This document shows positions 24,950-34,244 of a DNA stretch of 64,000 bases, piece by piece. Under the pieces are notes generated by a model. It worked only from the letters and a program-made list of their open reading frames with translations, did not search any database and was not told the DNA's origin. This DNA is from JBAZQS01 sp041645075 (lineage in GTDB: Bacteria; Patescibacteriota; Patescibacteriia; 2-01-FULL-39-33): the NCBI GenBank assembly GCA_041645075.1, contig JBAZQS010000003.1, positions 7,790-71,789 of the forward strand. Reading direction: 5' to 3'. A program made the position numbers and the translations under genes. Position 1 is the stretch's first letter. Each line of letters begins with the position of its first letter.

Positions 24950-25630
24950 TTAGATGGCTTTTGATTGTTTCTTGGCTGACTGGCCGTCTGGGGTCGGTTT
25001 TTCGGCTTCCGCCGGCTGGCTTTCACCCTCCACTGCGACAACCGGTTCGACGGGCTTTTCTTCGGCAACCTCAACTTTCGGCGCGGCCACCATGGCCACC
25101 ACATCCTCGGCTTCGTGTCCGATGATTTCAATATTTTTCGGCAATTTCAAATCCTTAATTATAATGACATCATTAAACTTCTCTAACGAGGAAATATCAA
25201 CTTCAATCTCATGAATCAAATCGGCAGGCAGACATCTGATTTCTAATTCGCTTAAATTGTGAATCAAGACGCCGCCGTCTTCTTTGGCTGATTTTGATTC
25301 ACCGATAAATTTTAATTCTACGGCCGTGGTAATCTTTTCATCCATTCTGATTTGCTGAAGGTCAATATGAAAAAGCCGTCCCTTGATCGGATCGGATTGA
25401 ACTTCGGCGATTAAGACCTTAAGGGGAACGGCGCCGTCTAAAATTAAATCAACGATCGTATTTTCACCCGCCTCTCGGTAGACCTTTTCAAAAGCGATAT
25501 AATCCAATTCTAAATTTTGATTAGCCGTACCATGGCCGTACAAAACCGCCGGGATTTTATTGGCTTGGCGCAGGGAATATACTTTTTTACCGGTTATCTC
25601 CCTTTTTTTCGCTTCTAATTTGATGGTCAT
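24950..25630 (-). CDS. rplY: 50S ribosomal protein L25/TL5/Ctc
   Basis: A 226-residue long-form L25 (Ctc type). The N-terminal 5S rRNA-binding domain has AVLYGHG and DPIKGRLFHIDLQQI; the second TL5 domain follows from about residue 100 (VLIHNLSELEIRCLPADLI). The C-terminal 35 residues are Glu/Pro/Ala rich. It binds 5S rRNA in the large subunit. A palindromic repeat (25691-25751) lies 60 bp upstream of the start. Confidence 0.95.
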   Translation of the reverse strand: MTIKLEAKKREITGKKVYSLRQANKIPAVLYGHGTANQNLELDYIAFEKVYREAGENTIVDLILDGAVPLKVLIAEVQSDPIKGRLFHIDLQQIRMDEKITTAVELKFIGESKSAKEDGGVLIHNLSELEIRCLPADLIHEIEVDISSLEKFNDVIIIKDLKLPKNIEIIGHEAEDVVAMVAAPKVEVAEEKPVEPVVAVEGESQPAEAEKPTPDGQSAKKQSKAI

Positions 25631-25690
25631 AATTAATGATTATTTTATTTGATTTATTTAATAACTAATTGAATGAATGCGATTTAAATT

Positions 25691-25751
25691 TACCCTGTGG
25701 AATAAAATTTTTTTAGAAAAATTTATGGCGATAGCCATATTCCACGGGGTA
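25691..25751. repeat. TACCCTGTGGAATA...TATTCCACGGGGTA palindrome, copy 1
   Basis: A 61-bp element whose 13-14 bp ends are inverted repeats. A second copy of the same design and nearly the same ends is at 63186-63247. Both lie upstream of minus-strand genes (rplY and greA). Confidence 0.7.
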
Positions 25752-25786
25752 AATATAGCTTAAATTTGAAAAAAAGTCAAACGCCA

Positions 25787-25821
25787 AACCCCGCCTCGAC
25801 GTGACATCGGGGCGGGGTTTA
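25787..25821. terminator. CCCCGCC...GGCGGGG hairpin, probable terminator of the zinc-ribbon gene
   Basis: AAACCCCGCC pairs with GGCGGGGTTT around a CTCGACGTGACATCGG interior. It lies about 35 bp after the stop codon of the 118-residue gene on the minus strand and belongs to the CGACGT palindrome family. Confidence 0.6.
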
Positions 25822-25854
25822 CAATCTAATTTAAAGACGGCGTTTAAAATCAAT

Positions 25855-26211
25855 TTATATTAAATTTAAATCTCTTTCCGGCTCGCCGGATTTTAACGCC
25901 TCATATACGCCCAAAAGCTCATCACTGTTAATTTTCGCTGATTCTCTGAATTTATTGACTTCTTGGCTGTCTAAGTCGGTAATCAAGCCGACCGAGCTAA
26001 CGCCAAAACTATTAGCCAAAATTAAAGCCACGATCGCGGATTTGCATCGGCCGCATTTCACATAAATCAAATGGGCGGTTTCGTTTTCATCTAATATTTT
26101 TGCCTCCAAGGGATTATAATGGCAATGGCAAACCGGGCAATATGAAACCAATCTCAAAGTATCTTCGGGAAGCCGCCCAAAATCAAACATGGGCTGAATT
26201 ATATCTTGCAT
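25855..26211 (-). CDS. Small zinc-ribbon protein of unknown function
   Basis: A 118-residue protein with two CxxC pairs (Cys25/Cys28 in SYCPVCHCHYNP, and Cys53/Cys56 in VKCGRCKSAI) that should bind one zinc ion. A hydrophobic stretch follows (SAIVALILANSFGVSSVGLITDLD). The C-terminal part is helical and acidic. I believe similar small proteins are common in Candidate Phyla Radiation genomes, but no function is known to me. It lies alone between rodA and rplY. Confidence 0.75.
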   Translation of the reverse strand: MQDIIQPMFDFGRLPEDTLRLVSYCPVCHCHYNPLEAKILDENETAHLIYVKCGRCKSAIVALILANSFGVSSVGLITDLDSQEVNKFRESAKINSDELLGVYEALKSGEPERDLNLI

Positions 26212-26286
26212 ATATTAAATTTTATTATTGTATTATTAATTATGCTACTTTAAAAAATCTATGTCAAGCGCCTGAACGGAAAAAAT

Positions 26287-26310
26287 TGAGATAGTTGCAA
26301 AACCATCTCA
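26287..26310. repeat. Collapsed TIR element abutting the rodA stop codon
   Basis: TGAGATAGTTGCAAAACCATCTCA is both ends of the 5826/7769/62338 element joined without interior. The next base starts the rodA stop codon (26311-26313). Confidence 0.7.
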
Positions 26311-27444
26311 TTAAGATTTTCTGGAGATTATGCTTGAACGATAAATATTGAGCATCATACCCGCCGCGGACATAACCACAATTAAAAAACTGCCCCCATA
26401 GCTGATAAACGGCAAAGAAATGCCCGTGACCGGCAAAAGACCGATGCCCATGCCGATATTGATAAAAACCTGGACAAAAATCAGGATTAAAACCAACAAT
26501 GATAAAAATAGGCCGAAGTCATCCGGCGCGCTACGGGCAATCCGATAAATTCGGTATAACAATAAAATAAACAAGCCCAGAACCAAAACCACACCCACAA
26601 AACCCAGCTCTTCAGCCATGACCGAAAAAATAAAATCGGTTTGGCTCTCCGGAATGAATTTTAATTGGCTTTGCGAACCAAAACCCAATCCCCGGCCCAT
26701 TAGCCGGCCCGCGCCCACCGCGATAATGGACTGCCGGACATTATAACCTCGCCCTTGTGGGTCTAAAGAAGGATTAATAAATGTTTTAATGCGGTCCCTT
26801 TGATAATCTTCAAAAACCAAAAACCAGCTTGTTAAAAAAACCAGCGCCATCAACCCTAAAACCATGATGATATGCCATTTATTTTTTGTCACCAAAAAGA
26901 AAGAGAGAAACCAGATAAAAAACAAAACCAGGGCCGAACCAAAATCCGGCTGAATCATCACCAAGCCAAGGGGCATGAGCATAATCAAACCGACAAAAAT
27001 TAATTGCCATAGTTTATGAATGGTTCGGGCGTGGCGGCTGTAGACATCAGCCAGACAGAGAATTAAAAAAAGTTTCATCAATTCAACCGGCTGAAAACTA
27101 AAAAAACCAAAGGAAAACCAGCCGCGCGTGCCGCGTATGGTCGAGCCCAGCGGGGTTAAGACCAAAACCAATAAAACCAAGCCGATTATATAGCCAAGCC
27201 AGCACCACCGTCGCCAACTATGATAATCAATATTGGCGAAGAACAACATAAGCGCCAAACCGGCCGCGAGCCAAATTAACTGCTTCTGAAAATTCATAAA
27301 TTGCCCTTGACCCTGGCCCAAAGCCACGCTATAAATCGCGGCCAAGCCAAAAAAAATCAAAAGGATTACGGCCATAAAAAAAAGCCAGTCAATTTTTTTT
27401 AAAAAAGGAAAATACCGATCAAAAATCATATAGTTATTGTTCAA
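26311..27444 (-). CDS. rodA: Rod-shape/cell-division SEDS peptidoglycan polymerase RodA
   Basis: A 377-residue membrane protein with about ten helices. SEDS motifs: SFQPVELMKL (residues 116-125), MIQPDFGSALV (163-173), GRGLGFGSQSQLKFIPESQTD and FIFSVMAEELG, the last containing the catalytic Asp region, then GISLPFISYGGS near the end. It polymerises lipid II into glycan strands with a partner transpeptidase. The start lies 11 bases inside the preceding permease gene, so it is coupled to the exporter operon. RodA is preferred over FtsW from overall resemblance (RGYNVRQSIIAVG); the two are hard to separate by eye. Confidence 0.92.
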   Translation of the reverse strand: MNNNYMIFDRYFPFLKKIDWLFFMAVILLIFFGLAAIYSVALGQGQGQFMNFQKQLIWLAAGLALMLFFANIDYHSWRRWCWLGYIIGLVLLVLVLTPLGSTIRGTRGWFSFGFFSFQPVELMKLFLILCLADVYSRHARTIHKLWQLIFVGLIMLMPLGLVMIQPDFGSALVLFFIWFLSFFLVTKNKWHIIMVLGLMALVFLTSWFLVFEDYQRDRIKTFINPSLDPQGRGYNVRQSIIAVGAGRLMGRGLGFGSQSQLKFIPESQTDFIFSVMAEELGFVGVVLVLGLFILLLYRIYRIARSAPDDFGLFLSLLVLILIFVQVFINIGMGIGLLPVTGISLPFISYGGSFLIVVMSAAGMMLNIYRSSIISRKS

Positions 27445-28678
27445 ATCCGAGGGCGGAGATGGGATTCATTTTGGCGGCGCGCCGGGCCGGATAAAAACCA
27501 AAAACCAAACCAACCAGCGCCGAAAAACCAAAAGCGATGAGCACGGAAAAAATTGGCAATTTAAACGCCCAAGTAAAACCAAATTGCCCAGCGATAATAG
27601 CAATTAAATAAGTAAAGCTGATGCCCGCCGCTATTCCTATTATACCTCCAAAAACCGTTACCGCAATTGCCTCCCAGAGAAATTGCCATAAAATCTCCAG
27701 TTGCCGAGCACCCACGGATTTGCGCAAGCCGATTTCAAAAGTTCTTTCCGTAACCGAAACATACATAATATTCATAATGCCGATGCCGCCTACCAATAAA
27801 GAAATGCTGGCGATGGCCGTGAGCAACAATGTTATCCCGCCAAAAACCGTGTTGATTGTTTGCCGGGCCTGCTCGGTGGTGGTCACCGCAAAATCATCAT
27901 CTTGGAAATTTTCAATTTTGTGGCGTTCCCTTAACAGGGTGGCAATTTCATCAGCGGTTTCATTTTCAATTAACGGATCCTTTACTTGGGCCATAATAAA
28001 CATAACATAATCAATGCCCATGACTAATTTTTGCGCCGTTCTAATCGGCAGATACAGCATCTCATCAAAATTCAAACCAAAACCAGCTCCCCGCTCTTCT
28101 AATACGCCGACCACCTTAAATTTATTCTTCCCGATTTTAATGTTTTGGTTTATGGGATTTTGGTTGCCGAATAAATCAGAGGCGACTTTACTGCCCAAAA
28201 CCGCCACCCGGGCCAATTCCTTATCTTCTTCATGGCTAATAGGCCGACCCAGAGCTAATTTACTGCGGTCAATATTTATCACGTCAGCCGAAGCACCCAT
28301 AAAATTAATTATTCTATTTTGGTCCTCATAAGAAACCACGGACTGCCCCATAACCGCGGCATAATAATCCTTGATATTCGGCAATTTGCTGATGGCCTCG
28401 GCGTCCTCATTCTTTAGGGTGGTTATCTGCACGCCTTGCGCCCGGCTTATATCTGAAGAGACCGCATCACTATTGGGTACTTTGGTTTCTACGTGGATAA
28501 CATCGGTGCCAAAACTTTCTAACTGGCCGAGAATTAAGCCCTTTATGCTCTCGCCGGCCGAGAGCACGATAATCACGGCCGCAATGCCGATAATAATACC
28601 AAAAATTGTCAAAAACGTACGGCTTTTATTAAGCAAGAGCGACCGCCAGGCAAGTTTTAGGGGTAAAATAATATTCAT
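27434..28678 (-). CDS. MacB/FtsX-type ABC transporter permease B
   Basis: A 414-residue permease with an N-terminal helix (TFLTIFGIIIGIAAVIIVLS), a large extracytoplasmic MacB_PCD domain (about residues 45-270) and three C-terminal helices with the FtsX core. Motifs include ERTFEIGLRKSVGAR, the coupling helix that contacts the ATPase. It is a paralogue of the next gene upstream. With a separate ATPase gene and a membrane-fusion protein, it probably forms a MacAB-like exporter using a permease heterodimer rather than the usual homodimer. Substrate unknown. Confidence 0.92.
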   Translation of the reverse strand: MNIILPLKLAWRSLLLNKSRTFLTIFGIIIGIAAVIIVLSAGESIKGLILGQLESFGTDVIHVETKVPNSDAVSSDISRAQGVQITTLKNEDAEAISKLPNIKDYYAAVMGQSVVSYEDQNRIINFMGASADVINIDRSKLALGRPISHEEDKELARVAVLGSKVASDLFGNQNPINQNIKIGKNKFKVVGVLEERGAGFGLNFDEMLYLPIRTAQKLVMGIDYVMFIMAQVKDPLIENETADEIATLLRERHKIENFQDDDFAVTTTEQARQTINTVFGGITLLLTAIASISLLVGGIGIMNIMYVSVTERTFEIGLRKSVGARQLEILWQFLWEAIAVTVFGGIIGIAAGISFTYLIAIIAGQFGFTWAFKLPIFSVLIAFGFSALVGLVFGFYPARRAAKMNPISALGFEQ

Positions 28679-28687
28679 TTTTAAATT

Positions 28688-29923
28688 TTATTCATATCTC
28701 AACGCCTCAATGGGATTTAATTTTGCGGCTTTTCTGGCCGGGTAAATACCGAAAATCAAACCAACGCCGGCGGCCACGCCCAGACCAAGTAGAATTGAAC
28801 TGGGCGTGATGACCAGAGCCCAATTATAACCCAAATATCTTGCCACCAGGGCGACTAACGCTGATAGCGCGCCGCCCATAATAACACCGAGCAAACCGCC
28901 CAATAAAGCAACCGTGATGGTTTCCAAAATAAATTGCGCTAAAATATTTGACCGTTTCGCGCCCACGGCTCGGCGCAAGCCCACTTCCCTGACTCTTTCA
29001 TTGACGGCCGCCAGCATAATATTCATGACGCCGACACCGCCGACAACCAGAGAAATGGCGGCGATGGCCGCCAAGAAAAATTTTAGGGCGTCGGTAATGG
29101 TGAGTAATGCCTGAATGGCGTCCTTGGTGTTTCTCACCGAAAAATCATCATCGCCAGCGGCCGAGATATTGTGCCGGTCGCGCAATAATAACGCGATATC
29201 TTCGGTGGCCTTATCCATATTTTCGGCGCGATTAATTTTAACCCTGATATAATTAACATATCTTACGCCCAATAGTATTTTTTGAGCGGTTTGCGCCGGC
29301 ACTAAAACAATATTATCTTGATTTTGAAAACCGGCCGTTCCCCTTTCCTTCATTACCCCGATGACTTCAAAAAATTCATTTTTAATCTTTATTTTTTTAC
29401 CCAAAGGGTTATTATCATCAAATAAATCTTTCCCCGCTTGATCGCCAAGCACGGCCACGCGAGCCGAAGCCGCGTCTTCTTCCGGAGTAAAAAAACGGCC
29501 ATTCGCCACTTCGGTATTTTCTACTGACGGATAACCGCTCATGACGCCATTAAATTGGGTGGCGTTTTTAATATTTTGGTAACTGATATTGCCCATCCCC
29601 GTATTATATGAACTCACGGCCGCAATATTGGGCACTTGTTCGGCGATGGCTTGAGCGTCTTCATATTTTAAAGTCGTGATAATAATGCCCAGAACCGAAG
29701 CGGGCGGGCCGTTTTGGTCGGATTTTCCCGGCAAAATTCCAACCAAATTTGTGCCGATTGAATTTAATTGGTTTATAATCAAACTTTGAGCGCCGGCGCC
29801 CACCGACATAATAATCACGACCGAAGCAATGCCGATGATAATGCCCAAGCCAGTTAAAAAACTCCGGACTTTATTGGTTCGTAACACGGAAAAGGATAGT
29901 TTAAGAGTATCAGTAAATCGCAT
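28688..29923 (-). CDS. MacB/FtsX-type ABC transporter permease A
   Basis: A 411-residue paralogue of permease B with the same layout: N-terminal helix (SFLTGLGIIIGIASVVIIMS), extracytoplasmic MacB_PCD domain, and three C-terminal helices. It has the NERVREVGLRRAVGAKRS coupling-helix motif and ends with FGIYPARKAAKLNPIEALRYE, the standard MacB ending. The spacing to permease B is 9 bp and to the ATPase 20 bp. Confidence 0.93.
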   Translation of the reverse strand: MRFTDTLKLSFSVLRTNKVRSFLTGLGIIIGIASVVIIMSVGAGAQSLIINQLNSIGTNLVGILPGKSDQNGPPASVLGIIITTLKYEDAQAIAEQVPNIAAVSSYNTGMGNISYQNIKNATQFNGVMSGYPSVENTEVANGRFFTPEEDAASARVAVLGDQAGKDLFDDNNPLGKKIKIKNEFFEVIGVMKERGTAGFQNQDNIVLVPAQTAQKILLGVRYVNYIRVKINRAENMDKATEDIALLLRDRHNISAAGDDDFSVRNTKDAIQALLTITDALKFFLAAIAAISLVVGGVGVMNIMLAAVNERVREVGLRRAVGAKRSNILAQFILETITVALLGGLLGVIMGGALSALVALVARYLGYNWALVITPSSILLGLGVAAGVGLIFGIYPARKAAKLNPIEALRYE

Positions 29924-29943
29924 TAGTTAAAAATTTATAAATA

Positions 29944-30657
29944 TTATTTCGCAAACTCTCCATTGTTCGCGCTCCGCCTTTCGCTGACCATAAAATCTTC
30001 AACAATTAAGCCGTCTCTTAAGCGAATAATTCTTTTGGCGTGACGCGCCGTATCGCTTTCGTGCGTCACTAAGATAATGGTGCGCCCCTGGTCATTTAAC
30101 TTTTCTAAAATCTGCATGATCGCTTGGCCTGATTTGGTGTCCAGATTGCCGGTGGGCTCATCGGCAAAAATCAAACTCGGATTATTTACCAGCGCGCGGG
30201 CAATGGCCACCCTTTGTTTTTCACCGCCGGAAAGCTGATTGGAAAGATTATTGGTTTGAGGCGATAAGCCGACGGCTTCAATCGCGTCTCTGACGATTTT
30301 ATCGTGGTCTTTTTGCCGGCTATATAAAAGCGGCAAACGGACATTGTCATAAACCGTGGTCTTCGGTAAAAGATTAAATGATTGAAAAACAAAACCCACT
30401 TCCTCATTTCTGATTTTTGCCAGTTGATTATCATCTAAATTGCTTACCTCGCGCCCCTTAAATTTATAATCACCCGAGGTCGGGGTATCCAAAAAACCAA
30501 GAATGTGCATTAAGGTGGATTTGCCCGAGCCGGACGGCCCCATAATGGCCACGAATTCGCCGCCATCAATATTAAAATTTAAGCCGTGAAGAACGCTAGT
30601 TATCACCTCGTCGTTGACATAGTCCTTTTTTAAATTTTGAACTTCTATTAATGGCAT
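29944..30657 (-). CDS. MacB/LolD-type ABC transporter ATPase
   Basis: A 237-residue ATPase. Walker A is GPSGSGKST (residues 40-48), the Q-loop is in [10 protein letters not shown], the signature is [15 protein letters not shown], and Walker B is [12 protein letters not shown], followed by the H-loop [13 protein letters not shown]. This is the MacB/FtsE/LolD subfamily. It powers the two permeases encoded just downstream. An AT-rich inverted repeat (30660-30750) separates it from the fusion-protein gene. Confidence 0.95.
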   Translation of the reverse strand: MPLIEVQNLKKDYVNDEVITSVLHGLNFNIDGGEFVAIMGPSGSGKSTLMHILGFLDTPTSGDYKFKGREVSNLDDNQLAKIRNEEVGFVFQSFNLLPKTTVYDNVRLPLLYSRQKDHDKIVRDAIEAVGLSPQTNNLSNQLSGGEKQRVAIARALVNNPSLIFADEPTGNLDTKSGQAIMQILEKLNDQGRTIILVTHESDTARHAKRIIRLRDGLIVEDFMVSERRSANNGEFAK

Positions 30658-30659
30658 AA

Positions 30660-30750
30660 TTTAAATGAATTTTCAATTTTCAATGATTCAAACTTTTATT
30701 TTTTTGAAAATTGATTCATTGGGTCATTTATTGAAAATTGTAAATTGTAA
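30660..30750. repeat. AT-rich inverted repeat (AATTTTCAATTTTCAATG family)
   Basis: AATTTTCAATTTTCAATGATTC on the left and its inverse (ATTGAAAATTG) on the right enclose about 50 bases. It is the same family as the repeat at 19100-19225. Confidence 0.7.
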
Positions 30751-30754
30751 ATTA

Positions 30755-32515
30755 CTATTTTTGTTCTTTCTTAAACGTGACTACTTTCTCGCCCTTGGCC
30801 AATCCGGAAATTACTTCCACTAACCCATTATCGCCGCGCAAGCCGATGGTTACTGTTTTTTCAGTGGTCTGATTATTATCGCCTAAGACCGCCACGTATT
30901 TTTCCGCCACTTCGCCCAATGTCGTTTCCCTGACTTTTACCGCCCTTTGGGGAATATACAAAACATTGTCTTTTTCCGCGGTTTTAATCGTAACATCCGA
31001 GGTCATACCCGATTTCACCCTTTCATTCCACGAATCAGAATCAAAACCGACTGTCGTTTGGTAATAAACCACGTCTTGAATAGTAGTTTGCGCGGGATCA
31101 ATAAAGGTTACCAGGCCCGAAAAAATATGGTCGGCGCCAAAAGCATCAAGCTGGATTACGGCCTGGTCGCCGATTTTAATTTTAGCAATATCTGATTCCG
31201 GTATATTAACTTTGATTTGCAATTTTTCATTGCCCAGCATTTTAATGGCCGGCTTGGCCAGGCCGTCTTGCCCGCTGGAAACAAAATTTGTCTGCTCGCC
31301 CAATTTATAATTCACTTGGATAACGGTGCCGTCAATGGGCGCGACAATAGCATAATCTTTCAAACCGACCAGCGTCTGGTCTAATTGCGCTTGGGCTTGA
31401 GCGACCTGCGCCCTAGCCGCGGCCAGGTCAAAAGTCCGGGGACCGGCTTTTTTCAAATCTAATTGCGCCTTAGAAATCGCCAAGGAATTTTCCGCGGCCC
31501 CAATCTGTGAATCATAACTATTGATATTGTTTGCTAAATTGGACTTGGCGGTTTGCAAGGCATTTAAAGAAGCATTGTTTGCTGATTGCTCGGCATTAAT
31601 ATCTGATTTGATGGCGTCTTTTTTGGTCTGGGTGTAAACGGCATTTAATATAATGGCATTGGCTAAATTATAAGAATTATCTAAAAGATTAGTAAGGTCG
31701 GTTAAAATTATTCTTAACTTATCTGCTCGTTCAATAATCAACTTGCTGTCCGTATTATTAACCGAATCAACATCATTGGCTACAAGATTAAAATTCTTGC
31801 TGACATTATAATAATCTGACTCAACTCGGTTCTTAAGTGCCGTATTGTTTACCAGCAAGTCACTGATTAAATCGCGGTTAATAAAATAATTAAAAATTTT
31901 ATTTAGGGCGACCTTCACCGTAAAAACCGCATTATTGATTGAGTCCGAATTTTTCTCTTTTAAAATATTCAACTGCTCGGCGCTTTCTGATTTTTGACTG
32001 GCTAAATCGTCAACGGCCTTAGCGGCCTGCCGTTCCAAAACATTAATATCTTCTGGCGAAGCGCCAGCCATAACTTTAGCCAAATTAGCATTAGCGGCCG
32101 CCACATTGGCGCGCTCTTGAGCAATAACCGGCGCGACATTGCTGGCATCAACTCGGCCGAGAACTTCGCCGGCTTTTACTTTGCCGCCTTGGCCAACTTT
32201 TAAATAAATGAGCCGGCCGTTATTTTTAAAATTAAGATTAATTTCTTCGGACGATTCTATGTTGCCGGTCGCGCTTACCGTCTGGGTAAGCTTGCCCTGT
32301 TTGACTGCCTCGGCCGTATACTCAATGGCCGGTTTTTTGCCGAAAAAAATCAGGCCCACTACGGCAATAATTAAAATTACTATAACTGCAAACCAAAATA
32401 ATTTTCTCTTGAATAATTTTTTAACGCTAAAGCCCTTTTTCGCCCCAACGTCACGTCGGGACGGAATATTAAGGGCTTCATAAGTATTAATTGGATTATT
32501 TAAGATTGGCTCCAT
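30755..32515 (-). CDS. MacA/HlyD-type membrane-fusion (periplasmic adaptor) protein
   Basis: A 586-residue adaptor. Residues about 36-55 are the single membrane helix. A split lipoyl-like domain follows (GRLIYLKVGQGGKVKAGEVLGRVD, and later DYAIVAPIDGTVIQVNYKLG). Between them (about 130-370) is an unusually long alpha-helical hairpin. The beta-barrel and membrane-proximal domains complete the fold. It would link the MacB-like permeases to the cell exterior. Near the N-terminus, residues about 18-25 (PSRRDVGA) come from a CCCGACGT palindrome inserted in frame (32447-32462). It is the first gene of the exporter-rodA operon. Confidence 0.92.
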   Translation of the reverse strand: MEPILNNPINTYEALNIPSRRDVGAKKGFSVKKLFKRKLFWFAVIVILIIAVVGLIFFGKKPAIEYTAEAVKQGKLTQTVSATGNIESSEEINLNFKNNGRLIYLKVGQGGKVKAGEVLGRVDASNVAPVIAQERANVAAANANLAKVMAGASPEDINVLERQAAKAVDDLASQKSESAEQLNILKEKNSDSINNAVFTVKVALNKIFNYFINRDLISDLLVNNTALKNRVESDYYNVSKNFNLVANDVDSVNNTDSKLIIERADKLRIILTDLTNLLDNSYNLANAIILNAVYTQTKKDAIKSDINAEQSANNASLNALQTAKSNLANNINSYDSQIGAAENSLAISKAQLDLKKAGPRTFDLAAARAQVAQAQAQLDQTLVGLKDYAIVAPIDGTVIQVNYKLGEQTNFVSSGQDGLAKPAIKMLGNEKLQIKVNIPESDIAKIKIGDQAVIQLDAFGADHIFSGLVTFIDPAQTTIQDVVYYQTTVGFDSDSWNERVKSGMTSDVTIKTAEKDNVLYIPQRAVKVRETTLGEVAEKYVAVLGDNNQTTEKTVTIGLRGDNGLVEVISGLAKGEKVVTFKKEQK

Positions 32516-32798
32516 AATTATTTATTACTTTTTGTTTAAATTTAAATAATTTTTAACTAAATCATATTAGCATATTTTGGCCAAAAAGTAAATCCCGCCT
32601 CATTTTAAAATTTGAGGCGGGGGTTATCTTCCTCCCCCTTTATAAGGGGGAGGCCAGGAGGGGGTGCATTGGGGGGTGGAGGGGGTTAATGCTGATATTT
32701 TTTACCCCTCCCCAACCCTCCCCTTATAAAGGGGAGGGGGTTTAGGAGGAGTTTCGTAATTCAAGATATCTAATAACGGCAATATTAAACATAAAATT
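32516..32798. repeat. Repeat-filled spacer between the ATP-grasp gene and the exporter operon
   Basis: It holds a CCCGCCTCA/TGAGGCGGG hairpin (32595-32622), two CCTCCCCCTTTATAAGGGGGAGG-type units (32630-32665 and 32706-32745), and GGAGGGGG runs. The unit at 32706 is nearly the same as the insertion in mnmA at 5024. No coding sequence is supported. Confidence 0.75.
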
Positions 32799-34085
32799 TT
32801 AAACCGCAACGCGCTTGACGGTTTTGATAACCAGGAATTTTTCCGCCCGCCTGATGTCGGCCAAGAGGTCGGAGCGGCTCGGATTAAACATAAATAAATT
32901 ACAGACGCTCCGGCCGCCATGCTTGGCGTATCGGCACTGTTCGCCTAACTTTTTGTTGACTTCAATGCCAACAAATGATTTAAGTTTTTTTATTTTTTTT
33001 ATACCTTTTAATTCGTTTAGTCGGCCCTCGTCTTTGGCAAAAAATTTCAGGGCCACGGAATAGCCGTTTACTTTTTTGGGAATAATCGGCTTTTTGGGAA
33101 TGCGGATAAGCACGTCATTCAAAGAGTGGTCAATGCCGTATGAGAGCTGATATAAGCGAGGGCGAAAACCGCCCACGCGCGGACCGAGTTCAATTATCTT
33201 CCAGCCCTCTTCGGTTTTCATCAGTTCAATATGAACGGTGGTGCTGCGCAGAGCCAAAGCATAAACCGCTTTTTGCGCCACTCCTTCCGCTTCTTCAATG
33301 GATGATTTTTTAAGCAGAGTCGGCGTCATTTGCTGATAGCCAAAAAAATCATCAAAGCCGATAGTCCGGCCCGTCTTGACGTGCACCATCGGGCAAAAAT
33401 AAACTTTGCCCCGCGCCGAAACATAAACATCAATAGAATACATCTCGCCTTCCATAAATTGCTCAACCAAAACCTTGGGCTCGGCACTCCGCTTATTTTC
33501 TTTATAGAGGGTGTGAATTTTTCTAAAAACCCGCCTTAATGTCTCCTCCAATTCCTCTTCGTGAAAGCAAATGCTCACCAATAAACTCGCAGCTAAGCCC
33601 GCCGGCTTAATGACCAAGGGAAAGCCCACCTTGCTTTTAATTTTTTGGATTGATTCTTTATTTGTCTTGGAAACAATGGTAAATCGCGGAATAATTTTTT
33701 TATCATAAACCCGCATTCTTTCGCGCATCGTAATTTTATCGGTCGCCCAAAACAACGACTCGGCGGTCGGCGTCCGCAAATACGGCACATTGGGGATAAT
33801 TTTGGCAAAAGTATTGATATGCGCCTCGCCCCGGCAAGTAAAAGCCAACAGCTCGTCTTTATACGGCAATAGGGCTTGTTCAATTTTCCAGGACCGGCTT
33901 AAATCGCAGGAAATAATAATATCAACATCCAAGCCGGCTAGCTTTTTTTGCTGGGCTTGATTTTTTGAATCCACGACCACCGCGATTTTAAATTTTTCTT
34001 TGGTCTTTCGGCTGTATCTTCTGACACTTTCAATTGTCTCTTTGAAAACGCTATTCACAAAAAGAATAATGTTCCTTTGGGGCAT
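32799..34085 (-). CDS. ATP-grasp ligase of unknown substrate
   Basis: A 428-residue enzyme of the ATP-grasp superfamily. After an N-terminal Rossmann-like part (NIILFVNSVFKETIES), the ATP-grasp domain covers about residues 115-320: FPLVIKPAGLAASLLVSI (nucleotide-binding Lys), VLVEQFMEGEMYSIDVYV, and IELMKTEEGWKIIELGPRVGGF (metal ligands Glu and Asn/Arg-like). A C-terminal domain follows. Such enzymes join a carboxylate to an amine or thiol, as in biotin carboxylase-like or carnosine-synthase-like proteins. The substrate cannot be read from the sequence, and neighbours do not help. Confidence 0.85.
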   Translation of the reverse strand: MPQRNIILFVNSVFKETIESVRRYSRKTKEKFKIAVVVDSKNQAQQKKLAGLDVDIIISCDLSRSWKIEQALLPYKDELLAFTCRGEAHINTFAKIIPNVPYLRTPTAESLFWATDKITMRERMRVYDKKIIPRFTIVSKTNKESIQKIKSKVGFPLVIKPAGLAASLLVSICFHEEELEETLRRVFRKIHTLYKENKRSAEPKVLVEQFMEGEMYSIDVYVSARGKVYFCPMVHVKTGRTIGFDDFFGYQQMTPTLLKKSSIEEAEGVAQKAVYALALRSTTVHIELMKTEEGWKIIELGPRVGGFRPRLYQLSYGIDHSLNDVLIRIPKKPIIPKKVNGYSVALKFFAKDEGRLNELKGIKKIKKLKSFVGIEVNKKLGEQCRYAKHGGRSVCNLFMFNPSRSDLLADIRRAEKFLVIKTVKRVAV

Positions 34086-34171
34086 TGATTTAAATAATGG
34101 CTTAAGTTTAAAACATAAAAATTTTTGAAATTCTAGTAATTTTTTTCATGAATTTATCCACAGTTTAGTAT

Positions 34172-34244
34172 TTGACATAATTCGTAGATTTGCTATACTA
34201 ATAATGTCAAACCTCTCCCCGCTTCGGCGGGGGGATTTTTTTTT
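34172..34244 (+). ncRNA. Promoter followed immediately by an intrinsic terminator (candidate tiny RNA)
   Basis: On the plus strand TTGACA (34172-34177), a 16-base spacer and TATACT (34194-34199) make a good promoter. Transcription from about 34206 meets a terminator at once: CCCCGC, loop TTCG, GCGGGG (34217-34232), then nine T residues. The product would be under 45 bases. TTTGACAT and ATGTCAAA form an inverted repeat around the promoter. It lies between two minus-strand genes, so it is not an obvious leader of either. Confidence 0.45.
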
